From positions 62,001-126,000 of the forward strand of contig NZ_FOSG01000003.1 in NCBI RefSeq assembly GCF_900114215.1: a stretch of DNA of 64,000 nucleotides, given 5' to 3'. The DNA comes from Streptomyces mangrovi (GTDB lineage Bacteria; Actinomycetota; Actinomycetes; Streptomycetales; Streptomycetaceae). Below are positions 25,601 to 33,889 of this stretch, in pieces; the stretch's first letter is position 1, and each line of letters begins with the position of its first letter. Both the position numbers and the translations under genes were made by a program. Under the pieces are notes generated by a model that made no database searches, was not told where the DNA came from, and saw nothing but the letters and a program-made list of their open reading frames with translations.

Positions 25601-25638
25601 GTCCGGCCCGTGCCGCGCCCGGCCGGCACGGGCCGGAC
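25601..25638. terminator. Bidirectional terminator, iclR-type gene / pectinesterase
   Basis: Perfect 15-base arms GTCCGGCCCGTGCCG (25601-25615) and 25624-25638 with an 8-base loop, between two converging genes. Confidence 0.88.
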
Positions 25639-25665
25639 GGACGCGGCACCCCACCGCGAGGAGGC

Positions 25666-26769
25666 TCAGCCGACCGCGGGACACCAGCCGCCCAGGTAGG
25701 CCGCCGGCGTGTGCTCGGCGGCCCCGGCCGCCGTCAGCCGCGGACGCTCGGCCGGATCGGCGACGGCCGCCCCCGGCCCCCGGTTGGCCCACTCCCGGAA
25801 GAAGAACCCCTGCCACGGGTACTGCTCCCGCATGTTCGCGTACGGCCGGGCCGCGTCGATGCCGGCCCCCAGCAGGCTGTCGCGCACCACCAGGCTCGGC
25901 CGGGCCGCCGGATCACTGCTGGGCACCCAGGGCCGGGCCAGCTTGTACGCGCCGGACGGCGCGGTGGTGGTGATCCGGCAGCGGTGGGCGAGGTAGCCGT
26001 ACCGGGTGCCGGCGGCCGTCGACGGCGCGAAGACGAACCCGTACGGGGTGAAGTCCACCTCCCGGTCCAGGGTGCGCAGTTCGCAGCCGTGGAAGACCGC
26101 GGTCGCCCGGCCGAAGACGAAGTCCACGTCCCCCTCGACATAGCAGCGGTGGAACAACTGCCGCGCGGTGAGCGAGACATGCCGCGTGTCGGCGTACAGG
26201 GTGTCCTGGTGGCCGAGGAATCGGCAGCGGTCGAACAGCGACCGGTCCCCCATCACCTTGATCGCCACCGCCTGGGTGCCGCTGGTGACCTCCGGATGGT
26301 CGGCGCGCAGCCAGTCGTTGGCGAAGGTGATCCGCCGCGCGGTGAACCCGTCGGGCCGTGCGGTGACCGTGGCACTGCCGGAGGTGCCGTAGGTCCCGGA
26401 CCCGTCGGGCCTGGGAGTTCCCGCCGCGTTGTCGTGGACGATGACGGTGTCGCGGGGATCGCCGGTGCCGCCCAGCAGGGTCAGCCCGGTCTTGCTCTCC
26501 GGGATCTTCACCGTCTCGCGGTAGACGCCGGGGGCCAGGGCGATGGTCCAGGGCGTTCCGGGACGGTCGGGCGTGGCGTCGACGGCCTCCTGCACGGTGG
26601 CGAAGTCACCGCTGCCGTCCGGCGCGACCCTCAGCCGCGGACCGGCGTGGGCGGGCCCGGCGTGGGCCCGGCCCGCCAGGGCCACACCGAGGGCGGCGCC
26701 GGCTCCGGCCAGAAGCGCGCCGCGCCGGGTGGTGCCCACTCGTGGCCTGCTCGTCGGCGCCCCGCTCAC
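25666..26769 (-). CDS. Secreted pectinesterase (carbohydrate esterase family 8)
   Basis: A 367-residue pectin methylesterase that removes methyl esters from homogalacturonan. The N-terminus holds a twin-arginine-type signal (TTRRGALLAGAGAALGVALA, cleavage near GRAHA). The right-handed beta-helix carries the family motifs GTYG, KVMGDRSLFDRCRFLGHQDT with the catalytic Asp, YVEGDVDFVFGRATAVF with the second Asp, and the substrate Arg region YKLARPW. It ends in WCPAVG. Start GTG overlaps the pectate lyase stop by 4 bases, so the two enzymes are coupled. De-esterification makes the substrate that the lyase cuts. Confidence 0.93.
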   Translation of the reverse strand: MSGAPTSRPRVGTTRRGALLAGAGAALGVALAGRAHAGPAHAGPRLRVAPDGSGDFATVQEAVDATPDRPGTPWTIALAPGVYRETVKIPESKTGLTLLGGTGDPRDTVIVHDNAAGTPRPDGSGTYGTSGSATVTARPDGFTARRITFANDWLRADHPEVTSGTQAVAIKVMGDRSLFDRCRFLGHQDTLYADTRHVSLTARQLFHRCYVEGDVDFVFGRATAVFHGCELRTLDREVDFTPYGFVFAPSTAAGTRYGYLAHRCRITTTAPSGAYKLARPWVPSSDPAARPSLVVRDSLLGAGIDAARPYANMREQYPWQGFFFREWANRGPGAAVADPAERPRLTAAGAAEHTPAAYLGGWCPAVG

Positions 26770-28112
26770 CTGCGGCCCTTCCCGTCCTTCACCTTGATCT
26801 CCCCTGCCCCGGCGTACCGGTCCACCAGGTACGGGACGGCCAGCGGGTGGTGGACGCGGGTGCGCAGGATGGGAGTCCAGTCCGCGTCGCCGCCCAGAAG
26901 GCGGTCGGGGTTGGCGGCGTTGTACGCGCCCAGCAGGTCCACGTACCGGCCGTTGACCCAGTTGTTCCGCTCGGTCATGGAGGTGCCGGGGGTCCACTGG
27001 CGGATGGTGTCGGCCGGGGTCAGGCCCTTGTGGAGGGTGAAGGCGTTGTGCTCGGCGACGAGCGCGGCCTCCTTGCCGATGCCCCAGGTGTAGCCGTACT
27101 TGGCGCCCTCGTTCTGCTTGAAGTGGTTGTTGTAGGCGTCCACCTGGCCGAAGCGCACGCGCGGGGCACGCTCGTTGACGTCCTCGAAGAGGTTGTGGTG
27201 GAAGGTGGTGCGCAGCTTGCCGCGGTCGTCGGCCTCGGCCTTGTCGCTGTTGCCCAGCAGGATGGTCTTGTCGTGCTCGGTGAAGACGTTCCAGCTCACC
27301 GTCACCAGATCGGCGCCGCGCACGATGTCGAGCAGGCCGTCGTGCTGCTGGAAGAGCTGCCCGAAGTAGCGCGGCTGCTCGCTGTCGGGGCGGCGGCCGT
27401 CGGTGAAGGTGTTGTGGTCGATCCAGACGTGGCGGGAGCCGTGGACGACGACGTTGTCGTACTCCGAGTTCCAGGCTCCGTTCTCGCCGTCGGTGGGGTC
27501 CCACTGCGGGAAGCAGTCGTAGGTGTCCTCGAAGGTGATGTTGCGGACGATGACGTTCTCCACGCCCCGGATCTGGAGGCTGGCGCCGAGGATGGTGGCG
27601 TCGTCGCCCACCCCGATCAGGGTGGTGTTGGAGCCGACGTGGAGCTTGACCCGCTTGTTCTGCTCGGCGGCCGAGGCGGCTCGGGCCTCCTCCATCGGTC
27701 CCGAGGGTTCGTTCTCGCCCCAGACCTCGGGGTCGTACGCCTGGAGGTACTTCTCCGGGGTGTAGCCGTCGCGCTGGTAGTCCTCGCAGGTCAGCGGCCT
27801 CCCCTGGTCGTCGGCGTTGCCGTGGACGGTGCCCTTGACCTTGATGATCTTCGGCGTGTCGTCACCGTCGTTCAGCGCCGCGGCCAGCTCGGCGCGGTTG
27901 GTGACGGTGAAGACGTGGTCGGCGTCGGCGGCGGCGCCGCCGGTGGTGCCGCCCTCGGCCGAGGCCCAGCCGTCGTTCTTCGGCAGGACGGCGCGGACCT
28001 GGTCACCGCCGTGGCGCGGCGCGGCCTGGGCGGGTACGGCCAGGGCCGCCAGGGCGAGCGAGGTACATCCTGCCAGGGCCATGACACGTGCTTGGCACAC
28101 TTTTCTCTGCAC
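26766..28112 (-). CDS. Secreted pectate lyase (polysaccharide lyase family 1)
   Basis: A 448-residue PL1 lyase that cleaves polygalacturonate by beta-elimination with Ca2+. Signal peptide at the N-terminus (VMALAGCTSLALAALAVPAQA). The beta-helix shows NTTLIGVGDDATILGASL, VIVRNITFEDTYDCFPQWDP, HVWIDHNTFTDG (vWiDH motif), TVSWNVFTEHDKTILLGNSD and FHHNLFEDVNERAPRVRFG, which contains the catalytic Arg. GTG 28112 has AAGGAG five bases upstream; ATG 28130 is less well supported. It precedes pectinesterase in one transcript. Confidence 0.94.
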   Translation of the reverse strand: MQRKVCQARVMALAGCTSLALAALAVPAQAAPRHGGDQVRAVLPKNDGWASAEGGTTGGAAADADHVFTVTNRAELAAALNDGDDTPKIIKVKGTVHGNADDQGRPLTCEDYQRDGYTPEKYLQAYDPEVWGENEPSGPMEEARAASAAEQNKRVKLHVGSNTTLIGVGDDATILGASLQIRGVENVIVRNITFEDTYDCFPQWDPTDGENGAWNSEYDNVVVHGSRHVWIDHNTFTDGRRPDSEQPRYFGQLFQQHDGLLDIVRGADLVTVSWNVFTEHDKTILLGNSDKAEADDRGKLRTTFHHNLFEDVNERAPRVRFGQVDAYNNHFKQNEGAKYGYTWGIGKEAALVAEHNAFTLHKGLTPADTIRQWTPGTSMTERNNWVNGRYVDLLGAYNAANPDRLLGGDADWTPILRTRVHHPLAVPYLVDRYAGAGEIKVKDGKGRR

Positions 28113-28169
28113 TGCGACTCCTTGGGTCATACGGGTCGTTCGGGGTGTCCGGGGCTCTCTGGCCATTCG

Positions 28170-28248
28170 GGGCCCGGGGATCTCCGGGCCCGGGGGCGCC
28201 CGGTGGTCGCGGACGCCGCGGCGGGGGCGGTCCGGTACCGCCCCGCCG
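28170..28248. terminator. GC-rich hairpins after the substrate-binding protein gene
   Basis: An 8-base stem (28170-28177 with 28184-28191) and a longer imperfect one around 28218-28248 (GCGGCGGGGGCGGT, CCGG loop, ACCGCCCCGCC). They sit between the binding-protein stop and the pectate lyase start, so they may end or attenuate transcription into the lyase genes. Confidence 0.6.
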
Positions 28249-28258
28249 TGGCGGGGCG

Positions 28259-29605
28259 TCAGCCCTTCTGCTCGCTCCACTCGACCTGGGCCTCGTTGAG
28301 CCGCTTCGCCAGGTCGTCGGCGAACTCCTCGGCCGTCATCCGCCCCAGCAGCAGCTTCTGGAAGTTGGGCTCGGTGTCGGCCTTGCTGATGCTGTTCCAG
28401 TCCGGCAGGTAGTACGGCAGCTGGACGATCTTGGTGTTCGGGTCGTCGAGCGACTCCATGGCCGCCTTGGTGGGCTCGGCCTTGTTGATCCACTCGTCGT
28501 CCGCGGCGTCGGTGTGGGCGGGGATGGCACCCGCCGACTCGTTCCAGAGGCTGTTCATCTCGGCGGACGCGGCGAACTCGATGAACTTCCAGGCCGCCGC
28601 CTTGTTCCCGCTGGACTTGAACAGCCCCATCCCGTCGACCGGGTTGGAGACCAGGGTGCGCGGGCCGCCCTCGGAGGAGGGCGGCATCGGCAGTCCGCCG
28701 ATCCTCTCCTCGCCGAACGCCTTCACATGGTCGGTGTAGGAGCCCAGGTTGTGCTGGAGCATGCCGACCTCACCGCCGGTGAAGGTGGCGACCATCTTGG
28801 TGAAGTCGTTGTTCAGGTCGGCCTTGGGCGTGTACTCGTTGTACAGAGCGACGTACTTCTCCAGCGCCTCGACGTTCTTCGGGTCGTTGACGGTGGTCCT
28901 GTCGCCGTCCCAGAAGCTCTCGATGCCCGACTGGGCGTACATCATCTCCAGCGCCTGGGCGACGGAACCCGCGCCGCCGCGGATGGTGAAGCCGAACTGG
29001 TTGTTCTCCCGGTCGGTCAGCTCCTCGGCCGCCCGGTAGAAGTTCTCCCAGGTGTCGGGGGCCGGCAGGTCCGCCTTGTCGAACATGTCCTTGCGGTACC
29101 ACAGCACGCCCTGGTTGGCGGAGGTCGGGACGGTGAACATCTGGTCCTTCTCGCCCCCGGCGGCCTTGACGCTCTCGACCATGCCGTTGACCAGCTTGCC
29201 CTTCAGAGGGCTGTCCTCGATCCTGTCGCCGACCGGGTCCAGGGCGCCCTGGGCGACCATGTTGGCGAGGTAGGCCGTGCCGACCATGCCGACGTCCGGC
29301 AGGCTGTCGCCGCCGCCCTGGATGGCAGTGTCGTACTTGGACTGCACATCGGCGATGGGTATGCCGACGTACTCCACGTCGATCTCGGGGTTCTCCTTCT
29401 CGAACTCGGTGATGATCTTCTTCCAGACCTCGGTGCGCACACCGCCGTTGTTGTCCCAGAAGACGATCTTCCCCTCGCCCTCGCCCTCGCTGCCCGTCTC
29501 GGTGCCCGAGCCGCCGCAGGCGGTGGCGGTCAGGGCGAGGGACGCGCTGATGCCCAGGGCCAGCAGGGTGCGGGCACGAGGTCTGCGGCTGTTGTTTCCA
29601 CTCAT
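28259..29605 (-). CDS. Sugar ABC transporter substrate-binding lipoprotein
   Basis: A 448-residue extracytoplasmic solute-binding protein of family 1 (MalE/UgpB-like). A lipoprotein signal peptide ends at the lipidated Cys in SLALTATACGGS, followed by a Gly/Glu/Ser linker and the start IVFWDNNGGVRTEVWKKII. VPTSANQGVLWYRKDMFDKA and the later FIEFAASAEMN segment are typical. It has its own 139-base upstream gap after the oxidoreductase gene. The substrate is not readable; pectin-derived oligo- or monosaccharides are the contextual guess. Confidence 0.92.
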   Translation of the reverse strand: MSGNNSRRPRARTLLALGISASLALTATACGGSGTETGSEGEGEGKIVFWDNNGGVRTEVWKKIITEFEKENPEIDVEYVGIPIADVQSKYDTAIQGGGDSLPDVGMVGTAYLANMVAQGALDPVGDRIEDSPLKGKLVNGMVESVKAAGGEKDQMFTVPTSANQGVLWYRKDMFDKADLPAPDTWENFYRAAEELTDRENNQFGFTIRGGAGSVAQALEMMYAQSGIESFWDGDRTTVNDPKNVEALEKYVALYNEYTPKADLNNDFTKMVATFTGGEVGMLQHNLGSYTDHVKAFGEERIGGLPMPPSSEGGPRTLVSNPVDGMGLFKSSGNKAAAWKFIEFAASAEMNSLWNESAGAIPAHTDAADDEWINKAEPTKAAMESLDDPNTKIVQLPYYLPDWNSISKADTEPNFQKLLLGRMTAEEFADDLAKRLNEAQVEWSEQKG

Positions 29606-29745
29606 CGTCGAGTCTCTTTCCTGGTCGTGCGTTTCCGTTTGGGTGTTCGTGGGTCGGGGCTGCGGGGTGTCCCGGGGACGGATCGTGCGGGGTTTCCGGG
29701 GCGGTGGTCCGGGTGCGGTGGGGGCCGGGGCCACCGGGAGGGCCG

Positions 29746-31914
29746 TCATCGGGGCCCCTCCTTCCCGGTGAGCCGGGCGGCGACCCCGGCGGCGGCGGTC
29801 CGCTCCAGCCGCCCGTCGGCGACACCGGTGACCACCCGCCGCACCACCGTCCGCCCGGCCGGCAGCGGCAGTCTGCCGTCCCAGGCCAGCGCGGATCCCA
29901 CCCCCGGGTACTCGGCGGCGCGTACGAACCACCGGTCGCGGCGGGTGTCCTCGGTGGCCCCGGCGAACACCAGCGTCCAGGCGTCGGTCACCATGGCCAG
30001 CCAGGGCGCCCGTGAGCCGTGCACCGCCTCCTCGCCCTCGGCGTCCCCGGTGAACACCTCCGGCGGGCGGGGGCCGACGGGCGGACGCCAGAAGAAGCCG
30101 CCGTAGCCGGCGCCGGGGCGGCCGTTGGTGGCCGGGCTGCCCACCGACAGCTCCTCGCCGCAGACGTTGGTGAGCTCGGTGGTGAAGTCCAGCGCCCAGC
30201 AGTCCGCGTCCAGCGCCCGCGCGGTGACGGTGCGGCGCTCGGTCAGCAGCCGCCGCCCGTCCCGCTGCCAGGCGACCTCCTCGGTGAAGCCGTCCTCTCG
30301 CAGGTCGATCCAGCCCAGGTGGTCCTGGCGCCCGTGGTTGTCCAGCTCGACCGGTCCCCGGCCGCGGACGAAGGTGCGCCCGCCCCAGAAGTTGGCGCCG
30401 CCGACATCGGGGACGGCCATGCTCACCCCGAGGTGGTGCACGTGGTCGGCGGGCCGCAGCTCGGTGACGGCGGTGCCGCCCAGGGTGCGTACGGGGTGCA
30501 GGTAGGGGCGCGGCGACTGGCTCCCGGCCAGGAGCGGCCGGTACTCGTAGCGGGCCACGGCCCGTCCGGCGCAGCGCAGTTCGACGGACCCGGCGGCTTC
30601 GGTACCGGTGCCTTCGGGGTTGCCGGTTCCTTCGGGGGTTTCCGGGCGCGGCACGGTCATGCCACGGCTCCCTTCCGCTCGGGCTCCCGCCCGGGCCGCC
30701 GCGGCGGCCCAGGGGGCGCGCGGGCCGGAACCGTCGGACAGCTCGGAGTACAGGGCCAGTTCCTCGGCCCCCGCCGCGACCAGCTCGTCGATGCCGGTGA
30801 CGATGCGCCGGGCGGAGCCCTCGGCGCCGGTACCGTTGCCGGTACCGGGCTCGGTGCGCCAGGCGCCGCCGGGCAGCGGGGCCGGCTCGGGCGCGGTGCG
30901 CACGGCCTCCACCAGCCGCATGAAGGCGCCGGTCCGTTCGGGCGGCACCAGCAGCTCCTCGCCGCCGGTGAGGTGGGCCACGAGGTTGCGCAGCAGGTCG
31001 GTGCGGGCGTGCTCGGTGGTCTCGGGCGCGTGCCCGTCGCGTTCCAGCAGCAGGCGGTCCTGCTTGTACCAGAAGGTGATCCGGCCGCCGGTGCCGTGGA
31101 CGACGACGTAGGGCTCGCCGGGCCGCTCGGCGCACAGGGTCACGGCCGCGGTGATCTCGCCCGCCGTCCCGTCGCCGTGCGCGGTGCGCAGCCGGACGCA
31201 GGAGGTGTCGTCGGACTCGATGGCGTTGGCCCGGTACAGCTCCAGCTCGATGCCGGCGACGTCCTCGGCGCGGTCGCCGCCGTCGATGCGCAGCGCGGTG
31301 GCCACCGCATGGGCCAGGGGGTTGGTGAGGACGCCGTCCACCACGTCCCGGCCCTCCAGGCGGCGCCGGCCTGCCCAGGGCGCGCGCTCCCAGTAGGCCA
31401 GGTCCCGGCTCCAGGCGCCGGCCGCGCCGATGCCGCGCACCGCGCCGATCGCGCCGTCGGCGATCAGGTCGCGCACCGCGGTGACGGCGTGCGAGCCCAG
31501 CGACTGGAAGCCGATCTGGCAGGCGACGCCCGCTGCCCGCACCCCCTTCACCATCCGCTCGAACTCCGCGTACGAGGGCGCGGGCGGCTTCTCCAGCAGC
31601 AGGTGCACCCCCCGCTCGGCGGCGGTCAGCGCCAGGTCGGTGTGGGTGTGGATCGGGGTGCAGACCACGGCGATCCGCGCGCCGGTGCTCTCCAGCAGTG
31701 CGGCGAAGTCGGCCGACTGCTCCGGGCTGCCCAGGCCCTCCAGTTCGCCGTCGTCCAGCGGGGTCAGCTCGCAGATCCCGGCCGGGCGGACCAGTCCCTC
31801 CCGCGCCAGGCGGCGGATGTTGTCCAGGTGCCGGCGGCCGTGGCCGCGGGCGCCGGCCAGCACCACCGGCAGGGCGGGGGTCGCGGCGCCGGCCGCGGTG
31901 GAGGCGGGTGCCAT
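29746..31914 (-). CDS. Gfo/Idh/MocA oxidoreductase fused to a DUF6807/PmoA-like domain
   Basis: One uninterrupted frame of 722 codons. Residues about 17-395 are a Gfo/Idh/MocA dehydrogenase: Rossmann start VVLAGARGHGRRHLDNI, CTPIHTHTDLAL and the EKP-type LLLEKPPAPSYAEF. Residues 419-722 resemble the PmoA/DUF6807 family found in sugar clusters: HPVRTLGGTAVTELRPADHV, HHLGVSMAVPDVGGANFWGG, GSPATNGRPGAGYGGFFWRP. No stop separates them. Met419 (30660) has GGAAGGGAG seven bases upstream, so a free C-terminal protein could also be made. The ATG start overlaps the permease stop (ATGA). It probably oxidises a sugar; the second domain's activity is unknown. Confidence 0.85.
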   Translation of the reverse strand: MAPASTAAGAATPALPVVLAGARGHGRRHLDNIRRLAREGLVRPAGICELTPLDDGELEGLGSPEQSADFAALLESTGARIAVVCTPIHTHTDLALTAAERGVHLLLEKPPAPSYAEFERMVKGVRAAGVACQIGFQSLGSHAVTAVRDLIADGAIGAVRGIGAAGAWSRDLAYWERAPWAGRRRLEGRDVVDGVLTNPLAHAVATALRIDGGDRAEDVAGIELELYRANAIESDDTSCVRLRTAHGDGTAGEITAAVTLCAERPGEPYVVVHGTGGRITFWYKQDRLLLERDGHAPETTEHARTDLLRNLVAHLTGGEELLVPPERTGAFMRLVEAVRTAPEPAPLPGGAWRTEPGTGNGTGAEGSARRIVTGIDELVAAGAEELALYSELSDGSGPRAPWAAAAARAGARAEGSRGMTVPRPETPEGTGNPEGTGTEAAGSVELRCAGRAVARYEYRPLLAGSQSPRPYLHPVRTLGGTAVTELRPADHVHHLGVSMAVPDVGGANFWGGRTFVRGRGPVELDNHGRQDHLGWIDLREDGFTEEVAWQRDGRRLLTERRTVTARALDADCWALDFTTELTNVCGEELSVGSPATNGRPGAGYGGFFWRPPVGPRPPEVFTGDAEGEEAVHGSRAPWLAMVTDAWTLVFAGATEDTRRDRWFVRAAEYPGVGSALAWDGRLPLPAGRTVVRRVVTGVADGRLERTAAAGVAARLTGKEGPR

Positions 31915-32822
31915 CAGCCCTTCACCGCCCCAGCGCTGAAGCCGGTGATCAGCCACTTCTGGATGAAGGCGAAGATGATCACCACGGGCACGGCGGCGAC
32001 CACGCCGCCCGCCGCGAGCGCGCCCAGGTCCACGCTGTCGGAGCCGATGAGGGTGTTCAGGCCCACCGGGATCGTCTGCTTGTCCTGCGAGGAGAGGAAC
32101 ATCAGGGCGAACAGGAAGTGGTTCCAGCTGTGCACGAAGGCGAAGGAGCCCACCGCGATCAGCCCGGGCCGCAGCATCGGCAGCACGATGGCCGCGAACG
32201 CCCGCAGCCGGGAGCAGCCGTCCACCCAGGCGGCCTCCTCCAGCGACTCGGGGACGTTCTTGATGAAGCCGCTGATCAGGATCATCGACAGCGGAAGCTG
32301 GAAGACCGTCTCCGCGATGATCACACTCCACATGGAGTTGATGAGCTGCAGGCCCCGGAAGGTCTCGAACAGCGGGACCAGCATCAGCGCGCCGGGGATG
32401 AACTGCGAGCACAGCAGCGCCAGCATGAAGACGTTCTTCATCCGGAACCGGAAGCGCGCCAGGGCGTACCCGCCGGCCAGGGCCACCGCCATCGTCATCA
32501 CCATCGAGGCGATGCCGACCTGGGTGCTGTTGAGGAAGTAGGTGCCGAAGCTGCGTTCCGTCCAGACCTTCTCGAAGTGCTCGCCGGTCATCGGCCAGGG
32601 CACCAGTGAGGTGGAACCGGAGGGACGGAGCGCGAACAGCAGCATCCAGTAGAAGGGGATGAGGGTGAAGAGCAGATAGACGCCCAGGGGCACGTAGATC
32701 TGCCAGCGCGGCGGCCCGTCGTCGAGCTTGCGCTGCCGTGCCTTCCTGCGGGCCGGGGGCGGGGTCTCCCCGTCGGCCGGGGCGGGCGCCTGGGCGCCCT
32801 TCTCCACGATCGCCGCGGTCAC
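31914..32822 (-). CDS. Sugar ABC transporter permease (MalG-type)
   Basis: A 302-residue inner-membrane permease with six hydrophobic segments starting at YVPLGVYLLFTLIPFYWMLL. The cytoplasmic EAA loop is EEAAWVDGCSRLRAFAAIVLPMLRPG. A charged, Pro-rich cytoplasmic N-terminus of about 45 residues precedes the first segment. The GTG start overlaps the other permease's stop by 4 bases, and its stop overlaps the oxidoreductase start. Confidence 0.94.
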   Translation of the reverse strand: MTAAIVEKGAQAPAPADGETPPPARRKARQRKLDDGPPRWQIYVPLGVYLLFTLIPFYWMLLFALRPSGSTSLVPWPMTGEHFEKVWTERSFGTYFLNSTQVGIASMVMTMAVALAGGYALARFRFRMKNVFMLALLCSQFIPGALMLVPLFETFRGLQLINSMWSVIIAETVFQLPLSMILISGFIKNVPESLEEAAWVDGCSRLRAFAAIVLPMLRPGLIAVGSFAFVHSWNHFLFALMFLSSQDKQTIPVGLNTLIGSDSVDLGALAAGGVVAAVPVVIIFAFIQKWLITGFSAGAVKG

Positions 32823-33784
32823 TTGTCGTCGCCTCCGAACTTGCTCAGGCGCAGATAGAGGATCGAGCAGAAGAGCAGGATCACGAAGGCCACGGTGGTC
32901 AGCGCGGAGGCGTAGCCGAAGTCGTGGCCCTCGATCCCGGTGTTGGCGACGTAGAGCGGGAGCGTGGTGGTCACGCCGGCCGGTCCGCCGCCGGTGAGGG
33001 TGTAGAGCAGGTCGACGTTGTTGAACTCCCACACCGCGCGCAGCAGGGTGGAGAGGATGATCGCGTCCTTCAGGTGCGGCAGGGTGATGTGCCAGAACTG
33101 CCGGAAGCGGCCCGCGCCGTCCACCGAGGCCGCCTCGTACAGGTCCTTGGAGATGGACTGCAGGTCGGCGAGGATGAGGATCGCGAAGAAGGGGACGCCG
33201 CGCCACAGTTCGGCCAGGACGGCGGCCCAGAAGACGGTCCCGGTGTCGGAGAGGACGGAGGTGCCGTACTCGCCGATGCCGGCGTCCGCCAGGTAGCGGC
33301 TCAGGCCCGTGGAGGGGTTGTACAGCAGGATCCAGATGGTGGTGGTGAGCACACCGGAGACGGCCCAGGGCGAGAAGACCAGGGCCCGGGCGATGCCGCG
33401 GCCGACGAACGTCTGGTTGACGATCAGGGCGAGCGCCAGGCCGAAGACGAGCTGGAGGCCGACCTCGGCGACGACCCACTTGGCACTGAAGGCGAGGGTC
33501 TGCCAGAACAGCGGGTCCTCGAAGAAGATCTCCCGGAAGTTGTCCAGACCCGCGAAGCCGTTCCGCCAGGGCTTGGTGACGTTGTAGTGCTGGAGGCTGT
33601 AGTAGAGGACGCTGAGCATCGGGTAGGCGATGAAGCCCAGCATCAGCAGCCCGGCGGGCGCGATCAGCAGGTACGGCAGGCCGCGCTTCCCGGTGAGCCC
33701 GGGCTTCCCCTGTTTCTCCGGCTTCCCCGGTTTCCCCGGCCTCCCCGGCAGGGGGCGCTTCTTCGGCACGGCGGTGAGGGCCAT
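32819..33784 (-). CDS. Sugar ABC transporter permease (MalF-type)
   Basis: A 321-residue permease with six membrane segments (first: LPYLLIAPAGLLMLGFIAYP) and the EAA loop EAASVDGAGRFRQFWHITLPHLKD. The N-terminus has a Gly-Lys-Pro repeat (PGRPGKPGKPEKQGKPG). ATG 33784 is chosen for GGAGCA seven bases upstream. No ATPase gene lies in the operon; Streptomyces sugar importers of this type usually share the ATPase MsiK. Confidence 0.93.
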   Translation of the reverse strand: MALTAVPKKRPLPGRPGKPGKPEKQGKPGLTGKRGLPYLLIAPAGLLMLGFIAYPMLSVLYYSLQHYNVTKPWRNGFAGLDNFREIFFEDPLFWQTLAFSAKWVVAEVGLQLVFGLALALIVNQTFVGRGIARALVFSPWAVSGVLTTTIWILLYNPSTGLSRYLADAGIGEYGTSVLSDTGTVFWAAVLAELWRGVPFFAILILADLQSISKDLYEAASVDGAGRFRQFWHITLPHLKDAIILSTLLRAVWEFNNVDLLYTLTGGGPAGVTTTLPLYVANTGIEGHDFGYASALTTVAFVILLFCSILYLRLSKFGGDDK

Positions 33785-33816
33785 TGCCGGTGCTCCGTTC
33801 TGTCGTCGAATGACTG

Positions 33817-33831
33817 TCGAACGTCGTTCGA
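33817..33831. promoter_or_regulatory. Palindrome upstream of the importer genes
   Basis: TCGAACG-T-CGTTCGA, a perfect odd-centred 15-base palindrome in the 105-base gap between the dehydratase stop and the importer start. The gap suggests a second promoter here and the palindrome is a candidate operator. The regulator is unknown. Confidence 0.5.
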
Positions 33832-33889
33832 GATGTCGTGTCGGCGGGTGGTTCAAACGGTCTGTGGTGCGGTGGTGCGGTGCGGGCGG

